Part shown: one piece after another, positions 1-4,820 of the stretch | Numbering within the stretch: position 1 is the stretch's first letter | Layout of the letters: each line of letters opens with the position of its first letter | NCBI GenBank assembly: GCA_025350445.1 | Contig: JANXXV010000265.1 | Span: forward strand, 1 to 5,484 | Origin: Bryobacteraceae bacterium | GTDB lineage: Bacteria; Acidobacteriota; Terriglobia; Bryobacterales; Bryobacteraceae | Direction of reading: 5' to 3' | Length of the DNA: 5,484 nucleotides | Notes under the pieces: model-generated | What the model saw: only the letters and a program-made list of their open reading frames with translations | Database searches by the model: none | Told to the model about the DNA's origin: nothing | Position numbers and translations under genes: made by a program

Positions 1-64
1 CGGAGATCAGGCATCCCGGAAAGAAAGGGGAAAACATAGCAAGCACAAAGAATCAAAATGCACT

Positions 65-76
65 TATACTTATACT
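65..76 (+). promoter_or_regulatory. Possible -10 element(s) ahead of the agaS-like gene
   Basis: The stretch holds two overlapping TATACT hexamers (65-70 and 71-76), each matching 5 of 6 bases of the sigma-70 -10 consensus, created by a tandem ACTTAT repeat (62-73). The second lies 34 bp before the TTG start, leaving room for a short leader with the AGGAG site. No recognisable -35 box is found 16-18 bp upstream; that stretch is simply A-rich. The call rests on one hexamer and position only, so it is weak. Confidence 0.22.
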
Positions 77-95
77 GTAACTTCCATTCAGATCC

Positions 96-100
96 AGGAG
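96..100 (+). promoter_or_regulatory. Ribosome binding site supporting a TTG start
   Basis: AGGAG sits 9 nt before the TTG at 110. This decides the start: the same frame is open all the way back to base 2, but it has no ATG, GTG or TTG before 110. The next in-frame ATG, at 152, has no comparable Shine-Dalgarno sequence. Confidence 0.7.
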
Positions 101-109
101 AGTTCTTAC

Positions 110-1339
110 TTGACCTCGTCGTCTTCTTTGGTTGGTGACTGGCTTCGGGCAATGACCGCCTCTCGGAGCGATTTTTCGACGCTGCTGGCGGCCGCGGAAC
201 GTGATGACGCAGGAGGGTTTGAGCACACTATTCGGGAAATTTGCAGGCAGCCGCCAACGTGGGCGGAAACAGCGGGTCAACTGACGGTTCTAGGGACCAC
301 GTTCCGCGAGAGTTTCTATTCCTGCGAGCGGATGGTATTGACCGGGTCAGGCAGCTCGCAACACGCCGGGGAGTGCGTCGCCCCCAATCTTCAAAGAGAC
401 TTACAGCTACCTGTGGTGGTGTCCAGCGGCGGCGAAATCCTGGTGAGCTCCCGCGCCTCAGCCTCGGGGGAGGCGACGCTGGTCGTATCGCTGGCCCGTT
501 CGGGTGACAGCCCGGAGAGCGCGGCGGTGGTGGAATCGTTGCTCGCGACGGAGCCGAACACCCGTCACCTGATCATCACCTGTAATCCGGCGGGGAGGCT
601 GGCCCGCAGCTTTGCCGATAATCCCCGGGTTCGAGTGGTCTCGCTGGGCGACCGGGTCAACGACCAAAGCCTTGTAATGACCGGGAGTTTCACCAACCTG
701 GCCCTGAGCGCGGGATTCCTGGGCTGGATCGACAAGGGCGGCGAGTTTCTATCGCGGACGAGCCGGCTGTGCGACGCGGGGCAGCGATTGCTGATGGAGT
801 GGCCCGACCGATTGGCCGCTTTCGTTTCCGGCGACATCCAGCGGATTGTTTTCCTGGGGCATGGGTGCCGTTTTGGAGCCGCGCGGGAGGCGGCTCTGAA
901 GATGCTCGAAATGACGGCGGGCAAGGTGGCGACGATGGCGGAGACTTACCTTGGCCTCCGCCATGGCCCAATGTCTTTTATTGATGACAAGACCTTACTC
1001 GTGTGTTTCCTTTCCTCCGATCCGCTGACACGATGTTATGAGAGGGATCTGATTCTGGAGCTGGACGACAAGAAATTGGGCGCGCGGAAGCTGATTGCGG
1101 GCGTCGATAATCCTGGCGCGGGGTTATGCAAGGGAGACGACCTCGCGATCGCGTACGAGACGGGGCGCGGTATGGACGATGTTGGTTTGGCGTTGCTCGA
1201 CGTGATGATCGCCCAAATCCTCGGCTTTCACCGCTGCCGCGAGCAGGGCCTGCGGCCGGACTCGCCTTCCGAGGACGGCGTCATCAGCCGCGTTGTCGGC
1301 GAATTCCGGATTCACTCACCCGCAGGAGTGGCGAAGTGA
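110..1339 (+). CDS. agaS: AgaS-type SIS-domain sugar-phosphate isomerase/deaminase
   Basis: This 409-residue cytoplasmic protein has two SIS (sugar isomerase) domains in the AgaS arrangement. The family converts amino-sugar phosphates, classically galactosamine-6-phosphate, to a ketose phosphate with release of ammonia. An N-terminal helical lead-in (about 35-55) has the family pattern T-x-x-E-I-x-x-Q-P-x-x-W. SIS domain 1 (about 72-205) contains GSGSSQ (79-84), SLARSGDSPES (127-137), LIITCN (154-159) and NDQS (184-187). SIS domain 2 (about 240-330) contains GHG (250-252), REAALKMLEMTAGK (259-272) and RHGPMSF (284-290). The C-terminus keeps the family ending G-L-R-P-D-x-P-S-x-x-G-x-I-x-R-V-V (380-396). 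Length is slightly above the roughly 385 residues usual for AgaS. The TTG start is chosen for its AGGAG 9 nt upstream; ATG at 152 would remove 14 residues. It is the first gene of a coupled pair with the kinase. The exact sugar is uncertain: AgaS-like proteins of this group are often annotated only as SIS domain protein. Confidence 0.9.
   Translation: MTSSSSLVGDWLRAMTASRSDFSTLLAAAERDDAGGFEHTIREICRQPPTWAETAGQLTVLGTTFRESFYSCERMVLTGSGSSQHAGECVAPNLQRDLQLPVVVSSGGEILVSSRASASGEATLVVSLARSGDSPESAAVVESLLATEPNTRHLIITCNPAGRLARSFADNPRVRVVSLGDRVNDQSLVMTGSFTNLALSAGFLGWIDKGGEFLSRTSRLCDAGQRLLMEWPDRLAAFVSGDIQRIVFLGHGCRFGAAREAALKMLEMTAGKVATMAETYLGLRHGPMSFIDDKTLLVCFLSSDPLTRCYERDLILELDDKKLGARKLIAGVDNPGAGLCKGDDLAIAYETGRGMDDVGLALLDVMIAQILGFHRCREQGLRPDSPSEDGVISRVVGEFRIHSPAGVAK
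1324..1328 (+). promoter_or_regulatory. Ribosome binding site for the kinase, inside the agaS-like gene
   Basis: AGGAG lies 7 nt before the GTG at 1336, within the last codons of the upstream gene. It fixes the kinase start at 1336 rather than at any upstream position of the same open frame, which runs back to 1126. With the GTGA overlap it suggests translational coupling. Confidence 0.75.
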
Positions 1340-2271
1340 AGATTCTGGTCGCCGGCGAATTGAATCCGGATCTGGTCCTGCGAAATTATCAGAAATTCCC
1401 CGAGCTGGGGAAAGAGGTCCTGGTGGAGGATCTCGATTTGACGCTTGGGAGTTCGTCGGCGATCTGTGCGGTGGGGCTGGCGAAGCTGGGTGACTCGGTC
1501 ACGTTCGCGGCCACCGTGGGCGCGGACGCCTATGGAGATTTTTGCACAGCCGCACTGGAAACGGCGGGCATTGATGTTTCTCTGGTCCGGCACCGGAGCG
1601 ACCTGAAGACGGGCATCACGGTGTCGATTACTTCTTCCAGCGACCGAGCGCTGGTGACGTACCCCGGCGCGATTGGCTGCCTGTCGGCGGCGGACCTGCC
1701 GGACACGGCTTTCCCAGGCTTCCGCCATTTTCACGTCTCCAGCTATTTTCTACAGGACGCGCTGCGGCCCGGGCTGCGGAAACTGTTCGCGACGGCCAGG
1801 AAGGCGGGTCTCACTACTTCGCTCGATACCGGTTACGATCCCTCGGAGAAGTGGTCGGGAGATCTGATTGACGTGCTGACAGAGGTAGACGTCTTTTTGC
1901 CAAATGAAATAGAGATACGCGGGATCACCGGGTGCCGGGATGTAGTGGAAGGACTGGCCAAACTCGACAATTCTCATACGCTGGTGGTGGGCAAGCTGGG
2001 CGGAGAGGGCTGCCTGACCCGCTACCAGGGCGAGTGGATACGAGTGCCCGCGTTCCCGATCGGCGTAGTGGACACCACCGGGGCCGGCGACTCCTTCAAC
2101 GCCGGATTCCTGCACACCTGGTTGCGGGGCGATGCGATGAAGAACTGCCTTGTTTTTGCTTCGGCGTGCGGCGCCTTATCGACGCGTGGCTTGGGGGGAA
2201 CGGCTACGCAGGCGACCGAAGCGGAAGCGGCGGCCTATTTCCAGGCGCACGCGGGGAATGCGTTACGGTAG
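1336..2271 (+). CDS. PfkB-family carbohydrate kinase
   Basis: This is a 311-residue cytoplasmic sugar kinase of the PfkB/ribokinase family, which transfers the ATP gamma-phosphate to a sugar or sugar phosphate. The PfkB signature 2, DTTGAGD, is at 246-252, with D252 as the expected catalytic base and the GAG as anion hole, followed by F-N-A-G-F. The region equivalent to signature 1 is at 37-52 (L-G-S-S-S-A-I ... L-A-K-L-G). It keeps the overall pattern but replaces the usual Gly-Gly and Asn. FLPNEIEI (187-194) matches the family's nucleotide-side motif. Length is typical. The GTG start overlaps the upstream stop (GTGA, 1336-1339) and has its own AGGAG. Pairing with an AgaS-type enzyme suggests phosphorylation of the ketose phosphate it makes (tagatose-6-phosphate kinase role), but family members in such operons also act on other sugars, so no gene symbol is given. 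Its last 38 codons recur as a degraded fragment at 4395-4510. Confidence 0.9.
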   Translation: MKILVAGELNPDLVLRNYQKFPELGKEVLVEDLDLTLGSSSAICAVGLAKLGDSVTFAATVGADAYGDFCTAALETAGIDVSLVRHRSDLKTGITVSITSSSDRALVTYPGAIGCLSAADLPDTAFPGFRHFHVSSYFLQDALRPGLRKLFATARKAGLTTSLDTGYDPSEKWSGDLIDVLTEVDVFLPNEIEIRGITGCRDVVEGLAKLDNSHTLVVGKLGGEGCLTRYQGEWIRVPAFPIGVVDTTGAGDSFNAGFLHTWLRGDAMKNCLVFASACGALSTRGLGGTATQATEAEAAAYFQAHAGNALR

Positions 2272-2356
2272 CTTGCACTGAACCCGACACGGTTGCATCA
2301 GACGTTTGCGCACCGGCCGGGATACGCCCGTCAGGTTTCCCGGAAGCATAACTCCA
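2272..2356. other. Convergent intergenic region with a weak hairpin
   Basis: This 85-bp spacer separates the stop codons of two convergent genes, where a bidirectional terminator would be expected. The best structure is a 6-bp inverted repeat, CCGGGA (2317-2322) with TCCCGG (2338-2343), around a 15-nt loop, next to the palindrome CCGGCCGG (2313-2320). No T-tract follows on either strand, so I do not call it an intrinsic terminator. Confidence 0.3.
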
Positions 2357-3682
2357 TCAGGCATTCACCACTTCCTGCGCCGCTTCATTTGCCGCAACCT
2401 GCATCGGCAAAATGCCAGCTTCCTGATTTCCGTCGAGATCGAGAAGTTCGCGGAAGGTCGCCTCAATGGTTCGCACGGCATTGCTCATTTCGTGGAGCCA
2501 GTTGCTCCAAAACTGGCTGATGGAAGGAACTTCCTTGGTCTGGCGGATCTCGCGCAGGATGTCTTTCCGGAACGCGGAGATCTCAAAACCACGCAGCATG
2601 GCGGCACCAATATCGGTGAGATTGATCCGGTCATTCAAATCCATGCAGCAAAGATCCTTGCGGAACGTGTATTCCAAACCCTTCTTGCTGGTAGCCGACA
2701 CAAACTCCTGGAAGGTGATGGCGCCCGAAATAACCTTGGCGTCATCAGTCATGTTGAGCAAAGTGGTCGCACTGGTCGGGACCTTTACGGCGATCGGAGT
2801 ACTTGCCTCATGCAGCCGGATCTGAGCGGGGCCGGAAATGCCAATCCAGAGGTCACTAGGCAGTTGCGTCATCGAAAAATAGTTCGTTACGATCGACTCC
2901 AAGTCCCGGTCTTCCAATTTTTCGATCTCACTTGCTTTGAACCGTGTGGCTTCCTCGGCGCGTTTCTGGAAATCAGGCTGATACTGGGTGTTTTCATACA
3001 ACCGGTTGAGAATTTCAGCGGGCCAATTGGGCTGAGGATAAGTCCAGGCAACCGGGATAATCTCGACTCCTAACTGTCTGAGGCGAACAGTGATCATGTA
3101 GATCAGCTTCTTGTTGGTGTTCTCGATGTAGACCCGGCCGTCGTGAAAGTCCAGCAGCACCGGAACCTGTTTACGGACCGCCGCAGTGACGCCGAGCGTA
3201 TCTTCGTCAACGGACTTCTTGTCACCGGGCTGGAGAAACTTATACGGCCGGTCCATCAATCGATAAGCGCGCTGTTCTTTGATGGAGGCCACGTCGCTGA
3301 CGTCTTTCCATTCATTCGATACGGCCCACAGGCCATACCAGGGCATTGTGGGGTGAAGCCGGAACGGCGCCTCGGTAACGCCATAACCCTCGCAGTCCAA
3401 TATTTCCGGGGGAAGGCTGAGAGTGGCACGTTCCTCTTGTTCCGACATCGCATACGCCGCGAGCTCCGGCTCCTGTTCCGAACCGACGGGATGCTCTTCA
3501 TCGAGACGGGGACCGCCAAAGGGATTGACCCCGATAGTATCCACGCTGGAATACCGGGTGACGGCGGATGCCGCCATCTGCGACGCCGCAACCATGATCG
3601 GCCTGTCTTCCAGGATTGTTCTAAAGGTTTCGAGTGACTCTTTGCCGAGCCCAAAGATGGCCCAGGTACCACGTCCAAACAT
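2357..3682 (-). CDS. Hypothetical 441-residue soluble protein, family not recognised
   Basis: I do not recognise this protein. The gene is convincing: it is a long open frame with sensible composition, an ATG start and AGGAG 6 nt upstream (3689-3693 on this strand). There is no signal peptide and no membrane segment, so it is probably cytoplasmic. Visible regions: an N-terminal part (1-55); an acidic low-complexity stretch (about 57-95) that may be a linker; an aromatic-rich segment (about 105-150); a central alpha/beta-looking block (about 165-215) with V-L-L-D-F-H-D-G-R-V-Y followed by a basic helix and a V-x-I-I-P-V strand; a charged helical stretch (about 234-265); a beta-rich section (about 275-345) with paired cysteines C345-C346; and a helical C-terminus (about 370-412). 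It converges on the sugar operon and is transcribed in the same direction as the HicB-like gene, 299 bp away. The central block faintly recalls RdgC-type proteins, but not enough to name it. Confidence 0.8.
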   Translation of the reverse strand: MFGRGTWAIFGLGKESLETFRTILEDRPIMVAASQMAASAVTRYSSVDTIGVNPFGGPRLDEEHPVGSEQEPELAAYAMSEQEERATLSLPPEILDCEGYGVTEAPFRLHPTMPWYGLWAVSNEWKDVSDVASIKEQRAYRLMDRPYKFLQPGDKKSVDEDTLGVTAAVRKQVPVLLDFHDGRVYIENTNKKLIYMITVRLRQLGVEIIPVAWTYPQPNWPAEILNRLYENTQYQPDFQKRAEEATRFKASEIEKLEDRDLESIVTNYFSMTQLPSDLWIGISGPAQIRLHEASTPIAVKVPTSATTLLNMTDDAKVISGAITFQEFVSATSKKGLEYTFRKDLCCMDLNDRINLTDIGAAMLRGFEISAFRKDILREIRQTKEVPSISQFWSNWLHEMSNAVRTIEATFRELLDLDGNQEAGILPMQVAANEAAQEVVNA

Positions 3683-3688
3683 GCGCAG

Positions 3689-3693
3689 CTCCT
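3689..3693 (-). promoter_or_regulatory. Ribosome binding site of the 441-residue gene
   Basis: On the minus strand AGGAG precedes the ATG (3682-3680) by 6 nt. It supports this start and this strand against the overlapping plus-strand open frames in the same region. Confidence 0.7.
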
Positions 3694-3871
3694 AATTTTG
3701 TTGTGATGGAGGCGATCGGCGCTGGAAGCGAACAGCACTGGGAACTGGTGGCTGGTAAATCGGAAAGTTCTCGTCCCAGAACATCCGGGCCTGCGCCCCC
3801 ACGGCTTTGGCGGTTGGCGCCTGACCTCTCCACCTTTTTACCACGGCGCCCGCGACGGCTCCGATTTGGAA

Positions 3872-3886
3872 TGGGGAAAGTCCCCA
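3872..3886. repeat. Short perfect palindrome, REP-like in appearance
   Basis: TGGGGA (3872-3877) and TCCCCA (3881-3886) form a perfect 6-bp inverted repeat around AAG. The GGGGAC/GTCCCC style recalls short dispersed palindromes (REP elements) in some bacterial genomes, but only one copy is in this window. The 3-nt loop could form a small hairpin. Confidence 0.4.
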
Positions 3887-3955
3887 GGTTGCCGACGTGC
3901 TTTAAATGATAATGGTCGATGTAGCTAGGCAGATAGATCGCACGTTGGCGTTGTA

Positions 3956-3983
3956 CGAAGCTGCTTCGCCGCGCGGCATTTTT
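3956..3983 (+). repeat. Adjacent hairpin and GC palindrome followed by five T
   Basis: CGAAG/CTTCG (3956-3960, 3964-3968) is followed directly by the 10-bp palindrome GCCGCGCGGC (3968-3977) and then A and TTTTT (3979-3983) on the plus strand. The order resembles an intrinsic terminator for plus-strand transcription, yet no plus-strand gene precedes it. On the minus strand it lies just after the HicB-like stop codon but lacks a following T-run. Terminator function is therefore doubtful. Confidence 0.25.
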
Positions 3984-4197
3984 ACGTCGCTTCCAGGGAA
4001 ATCAGCTCGTCCTTGATGTAGTGCATCTGGACGAGACGTGGACGCGTAGTGGCGTCTTCAAAATGAAGCGAAACTGCCTCGATTAGATTCGCGCGAAGTT
4101 CATCCCAACTGTCAGCAGCCGTGAAAATACCGTGTCCCAAGGCGCGAGCGCAAAAGCCACCTTCTTCCGCATCGTGGATCTCGAAGATTAACTCCAT
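3982..4197 (-). CDS. Mini HicB-like antitoxin-family protein
   Basis: This 71-residue protein fits the HicB-like fold, short relatives of which are sometimes misannotated as 2-oxoisovalerate dehydrogenase subunit. What is seen: an N-terminal strand, the E-E-G-G-F-x-A-R-A-L-G-H turn (11-22), where HicB proteins have a GGY-x-A...LPGC pattern, then the helix W-D-E-L-R-A-N-L-x-E-A-V (31-42), and a final strand pair ending I-K-D-E-L-I-S-L. Full HicB antitoxins usually add a C-terminal DNA-binding domain; this protein stops before one. HicB proteins neutralise a HicA mRNA-interferase toxin encoded next door. No HicA-like frame is visible on either side, so antitoxin function is unproven. There is no clear Shine-Dalgarno before ATG 4197; a -10-like TATTCT just upstream would give an almost leaderless transcript. 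Confidence is high that it is a gene and good for the fold. Confidence 0.75.
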   Translation of the reverse strand: MELIFEIHDAEEGGFCARALGHGIFTAADSWDELRANLIEAVSLHFEDATTRPRLVQMHYIKDELISLEAT

Positions 4198-4203
4198 GAC
4201 AAT

Positions 4204-4232
4204 AGAATACCCGACCGGGGTCGTTGCCTGAA
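4204..4232 (-). promoter_or_regulatory. Weak candidate promoter of the HicB-like gene
   Basis: On the minus strand TTCAGG (4232-4227) and TATTCT (4209-4204) are spaced by 17 bp. The -35 matches the sigma-70 consensus at 3 of 6 positions and the -10 at 4 of 6. The predicted transcription start would fall at or beside the ATG at 4197, consistent with the missing ribosome site. Confidence 0.25.
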
Positions 4233-4332
4233 CGAAACGCGAAGGCTCATAGTCGTGCCATGTCGCACATGCGATTCACCGTGACCGACCAGATCGCCAT
4301 TGATACCGAGGGTCGATGATTCCGCGCCCGTA

Positions 4333-4351
4333 TCCGGATTGCCAACGACTC
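4333..4351 (+). repeat. Direct repeat, left copy (19 bp)
   Basis: The sequence TCCGGATTGCCAACGACTC matches 4603-4621 at 18 of 19 bases (A versus G at the 12th base). The copies are 270 bp apart and bracket the pfkB fragment, but neither touches its edges. Confidence 0.6.
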
Positions 4352-4394
4352 ACCCCAACACCAGGCTTGGCAAGGTCTCGCACCAGCTCAAGTC

Positions 4395-4510
4395 TTGCTT
4401 CGGCGTGCGGCGCCTTATCGACGCCTGGCTTGGGGGGTACTGCGACTCAGGCGACCGAAACGGAAGCGGAGGCCTATTTCCAGGCGCAAGCCGGGAATTA
4501 GTTGCGATAG
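4395..4510 (+). pseudogene. Degraded fragment of a PfkB-kinase gene 3' end
   Basis: This 116-bp stretch aligns without gaps to 2156-2271, the last 38 codons and stop of the intact kinase gene, with 13 mismatches by my count (about 89% identity). Similarity starts abruptly at TTGCTTCGGCG and fades within about 11 bp past the stop. In the kinase frame it reads S-A-C-G-A-L-S-T-P-G-L-G-G-T-A-T-Q-A-T through Q-A-G-N, then hits an early TAG (4499-4501) three codons before the ancestral stop (4508-4510). Of the differences seven look synonymous, including two past the early stop, and the rest change residues, so it may come from a diverged paralogue or be an old duplication. Everything needed for catalysis, including the DTxGAGD motif, is absent. 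The open frame continues upstream to an ATG at 4316 over unrelated sequence, which I do not believe is a gene. Confidence 0.85.
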
Positions 4511-4536
4511 CTTGAACTTAATGTGAACGTCAAGCG

Positions 4537-4558
4537 ATGACACGGCTCAGCTTGTCAT
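4537..4558. repeat. Inverted repeat downstream of the pfkB fragment
   Basis: ATGACA (4537-4542) and TGTCAT (4553-4558) are perfect 6-bp arms around a 10-nt loop. It could be a small hairpin or an operator-like dyad. No T-tract follows, and there is no gene whose control it obviously serves. Confidence 0.3.
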
Positions 4559-4602
4559 ACGATTTCCGCACCTTCCGGTATCGCCGTCTTGGAGGCCCAA
4601 CT

Positions 4603-4621
4603 TCCGGATTGCCGACGACTC
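4603..4621 (+). repeat. Direct repeat, right copy (19 bp)
   Basis: This is the partner of 4333-4351, with one mismatch. A shorter related string (TTCCGG then TATCGCCG) starts 30 bp earlier, at 4573, hinting at locally reiterated sequence. Confidence 0.6.
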
Positions 4622-4820
4622 TAGGAGTTGACCGGTCGCAAGGGCGTTTCTCAAGTTGACGTGACGCCGACCCGCCAAGAGTAAAGTACGGTCGTGATTC
4701 CGTCTTGGAGGACGAGGAGTCGAGCGCGACGACCGGTCCGGAGATGGACGTACCGCAACCCGCCGCGTTTCGGGGCTGTGTGATTGGCCAAACCGTCAAC
4801 CACGTATGCCCAGAAGGCTC

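Larger units (their letters stand above)
3683..3981. other. Gap of about 300 bp with no convincing gene
   Basis: This stretch separates the unknown 441-residue gene from the HicB-like gene, both on the minus strand. It should carry the leader and promoter of the former: the AGGAG at 3689-3693 is its ribosome site, but I see no good -35/-10 pair. It contains the palindromic element at 3872-3886 and a GC-palindrome/hairpin cluster at 3956-3977 just past the HicB-like stop. A minus-strand frame with a GTG at 3833 runs into the downstream gene for 70 codons; its Arg/Ser/Gly-rich translation looks non-coding. A HicA-type toxin, the usual partner beside a HicB gene, is not seen. Confidence 0.5.
4198..4820. 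other. Gene-poor region carrying a gene fragment and short repeats
   Basis: No intact gene is supported over about 620 bp. It holds the pfkB 3' remnant (4395-4510), a 19-bp near-perfect direct repeat on either side of it (4333-4351, 4603-4621), a 12-bp direct repeat (4584-4595, 4700-4711), the palindrome GACCGGTC twice (4630-4637, 4731-4738) and an inverted repeat at 4537-4558. Open frames of 61-89 codons occur on both strands, but their translations are low-complexity or simply read through the pfkB fragment. The pattern suggests a rearranged, decaying stretch. Confidence 0.5.

Noticed and set aside
1126..1335. Upstream extension of the kinase frame by 70 codons
   Set aside because: It overlaps the conserved C-terminus of the AgaS-like gene, reads as Arg/Gly/Pro-rich shadow sequence, and the GTG at 1336 has a proper AGGAG and begins the standard PfkB N-terminus.
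2313..2343. Bidirectional intrinsic terminator between convergent genes
   Set aside because: The 6-bp stem has a 15-nt loop and no T-tract on either strand; it is kept only as a weak hairpin.
2306..3073. 255-codon plus-strand open frame opposite the 441-residue gene
   Set aside because: It lies wholly antisense to a longer frame that has an ATG and a well-placed ribosome site; this one has neither a ribosome site nor a recognisable domain.
2357..3682. RdgC-like recombination protein
   Set aside because: The central strand-helix-strand block (about 174-212) loosely recalls RdgC, but the length, N-terminus and remaining sequence do not match what I know of that family.
3683..3979. HicA toxin gene or remnant downstream of the HicB-like gene
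   Set aside because: An ATG two bases after the HicB-like stop opens only 25 codons. The neighbouring long frame has no start until 3833 and shows no HicA pattern, such as a G-S-H motif in a dsRNA-binding-like fold.
4300..4515. 71-codon plus-strand open frame across the pfkB fragment
   Set aside because: Its similarity to another shadow frame of the intact kinase gene (around 2159-2271) follows from the DNA duplication and lies in a non-coding frame.
4530..4799. 89-codon minus-strand open frame
   Set aside because: It has Arg/Ser/Pro-rich composition, no ribosome site and no recognisable motif; it overlaps the repeat-rich non-coding stretch.
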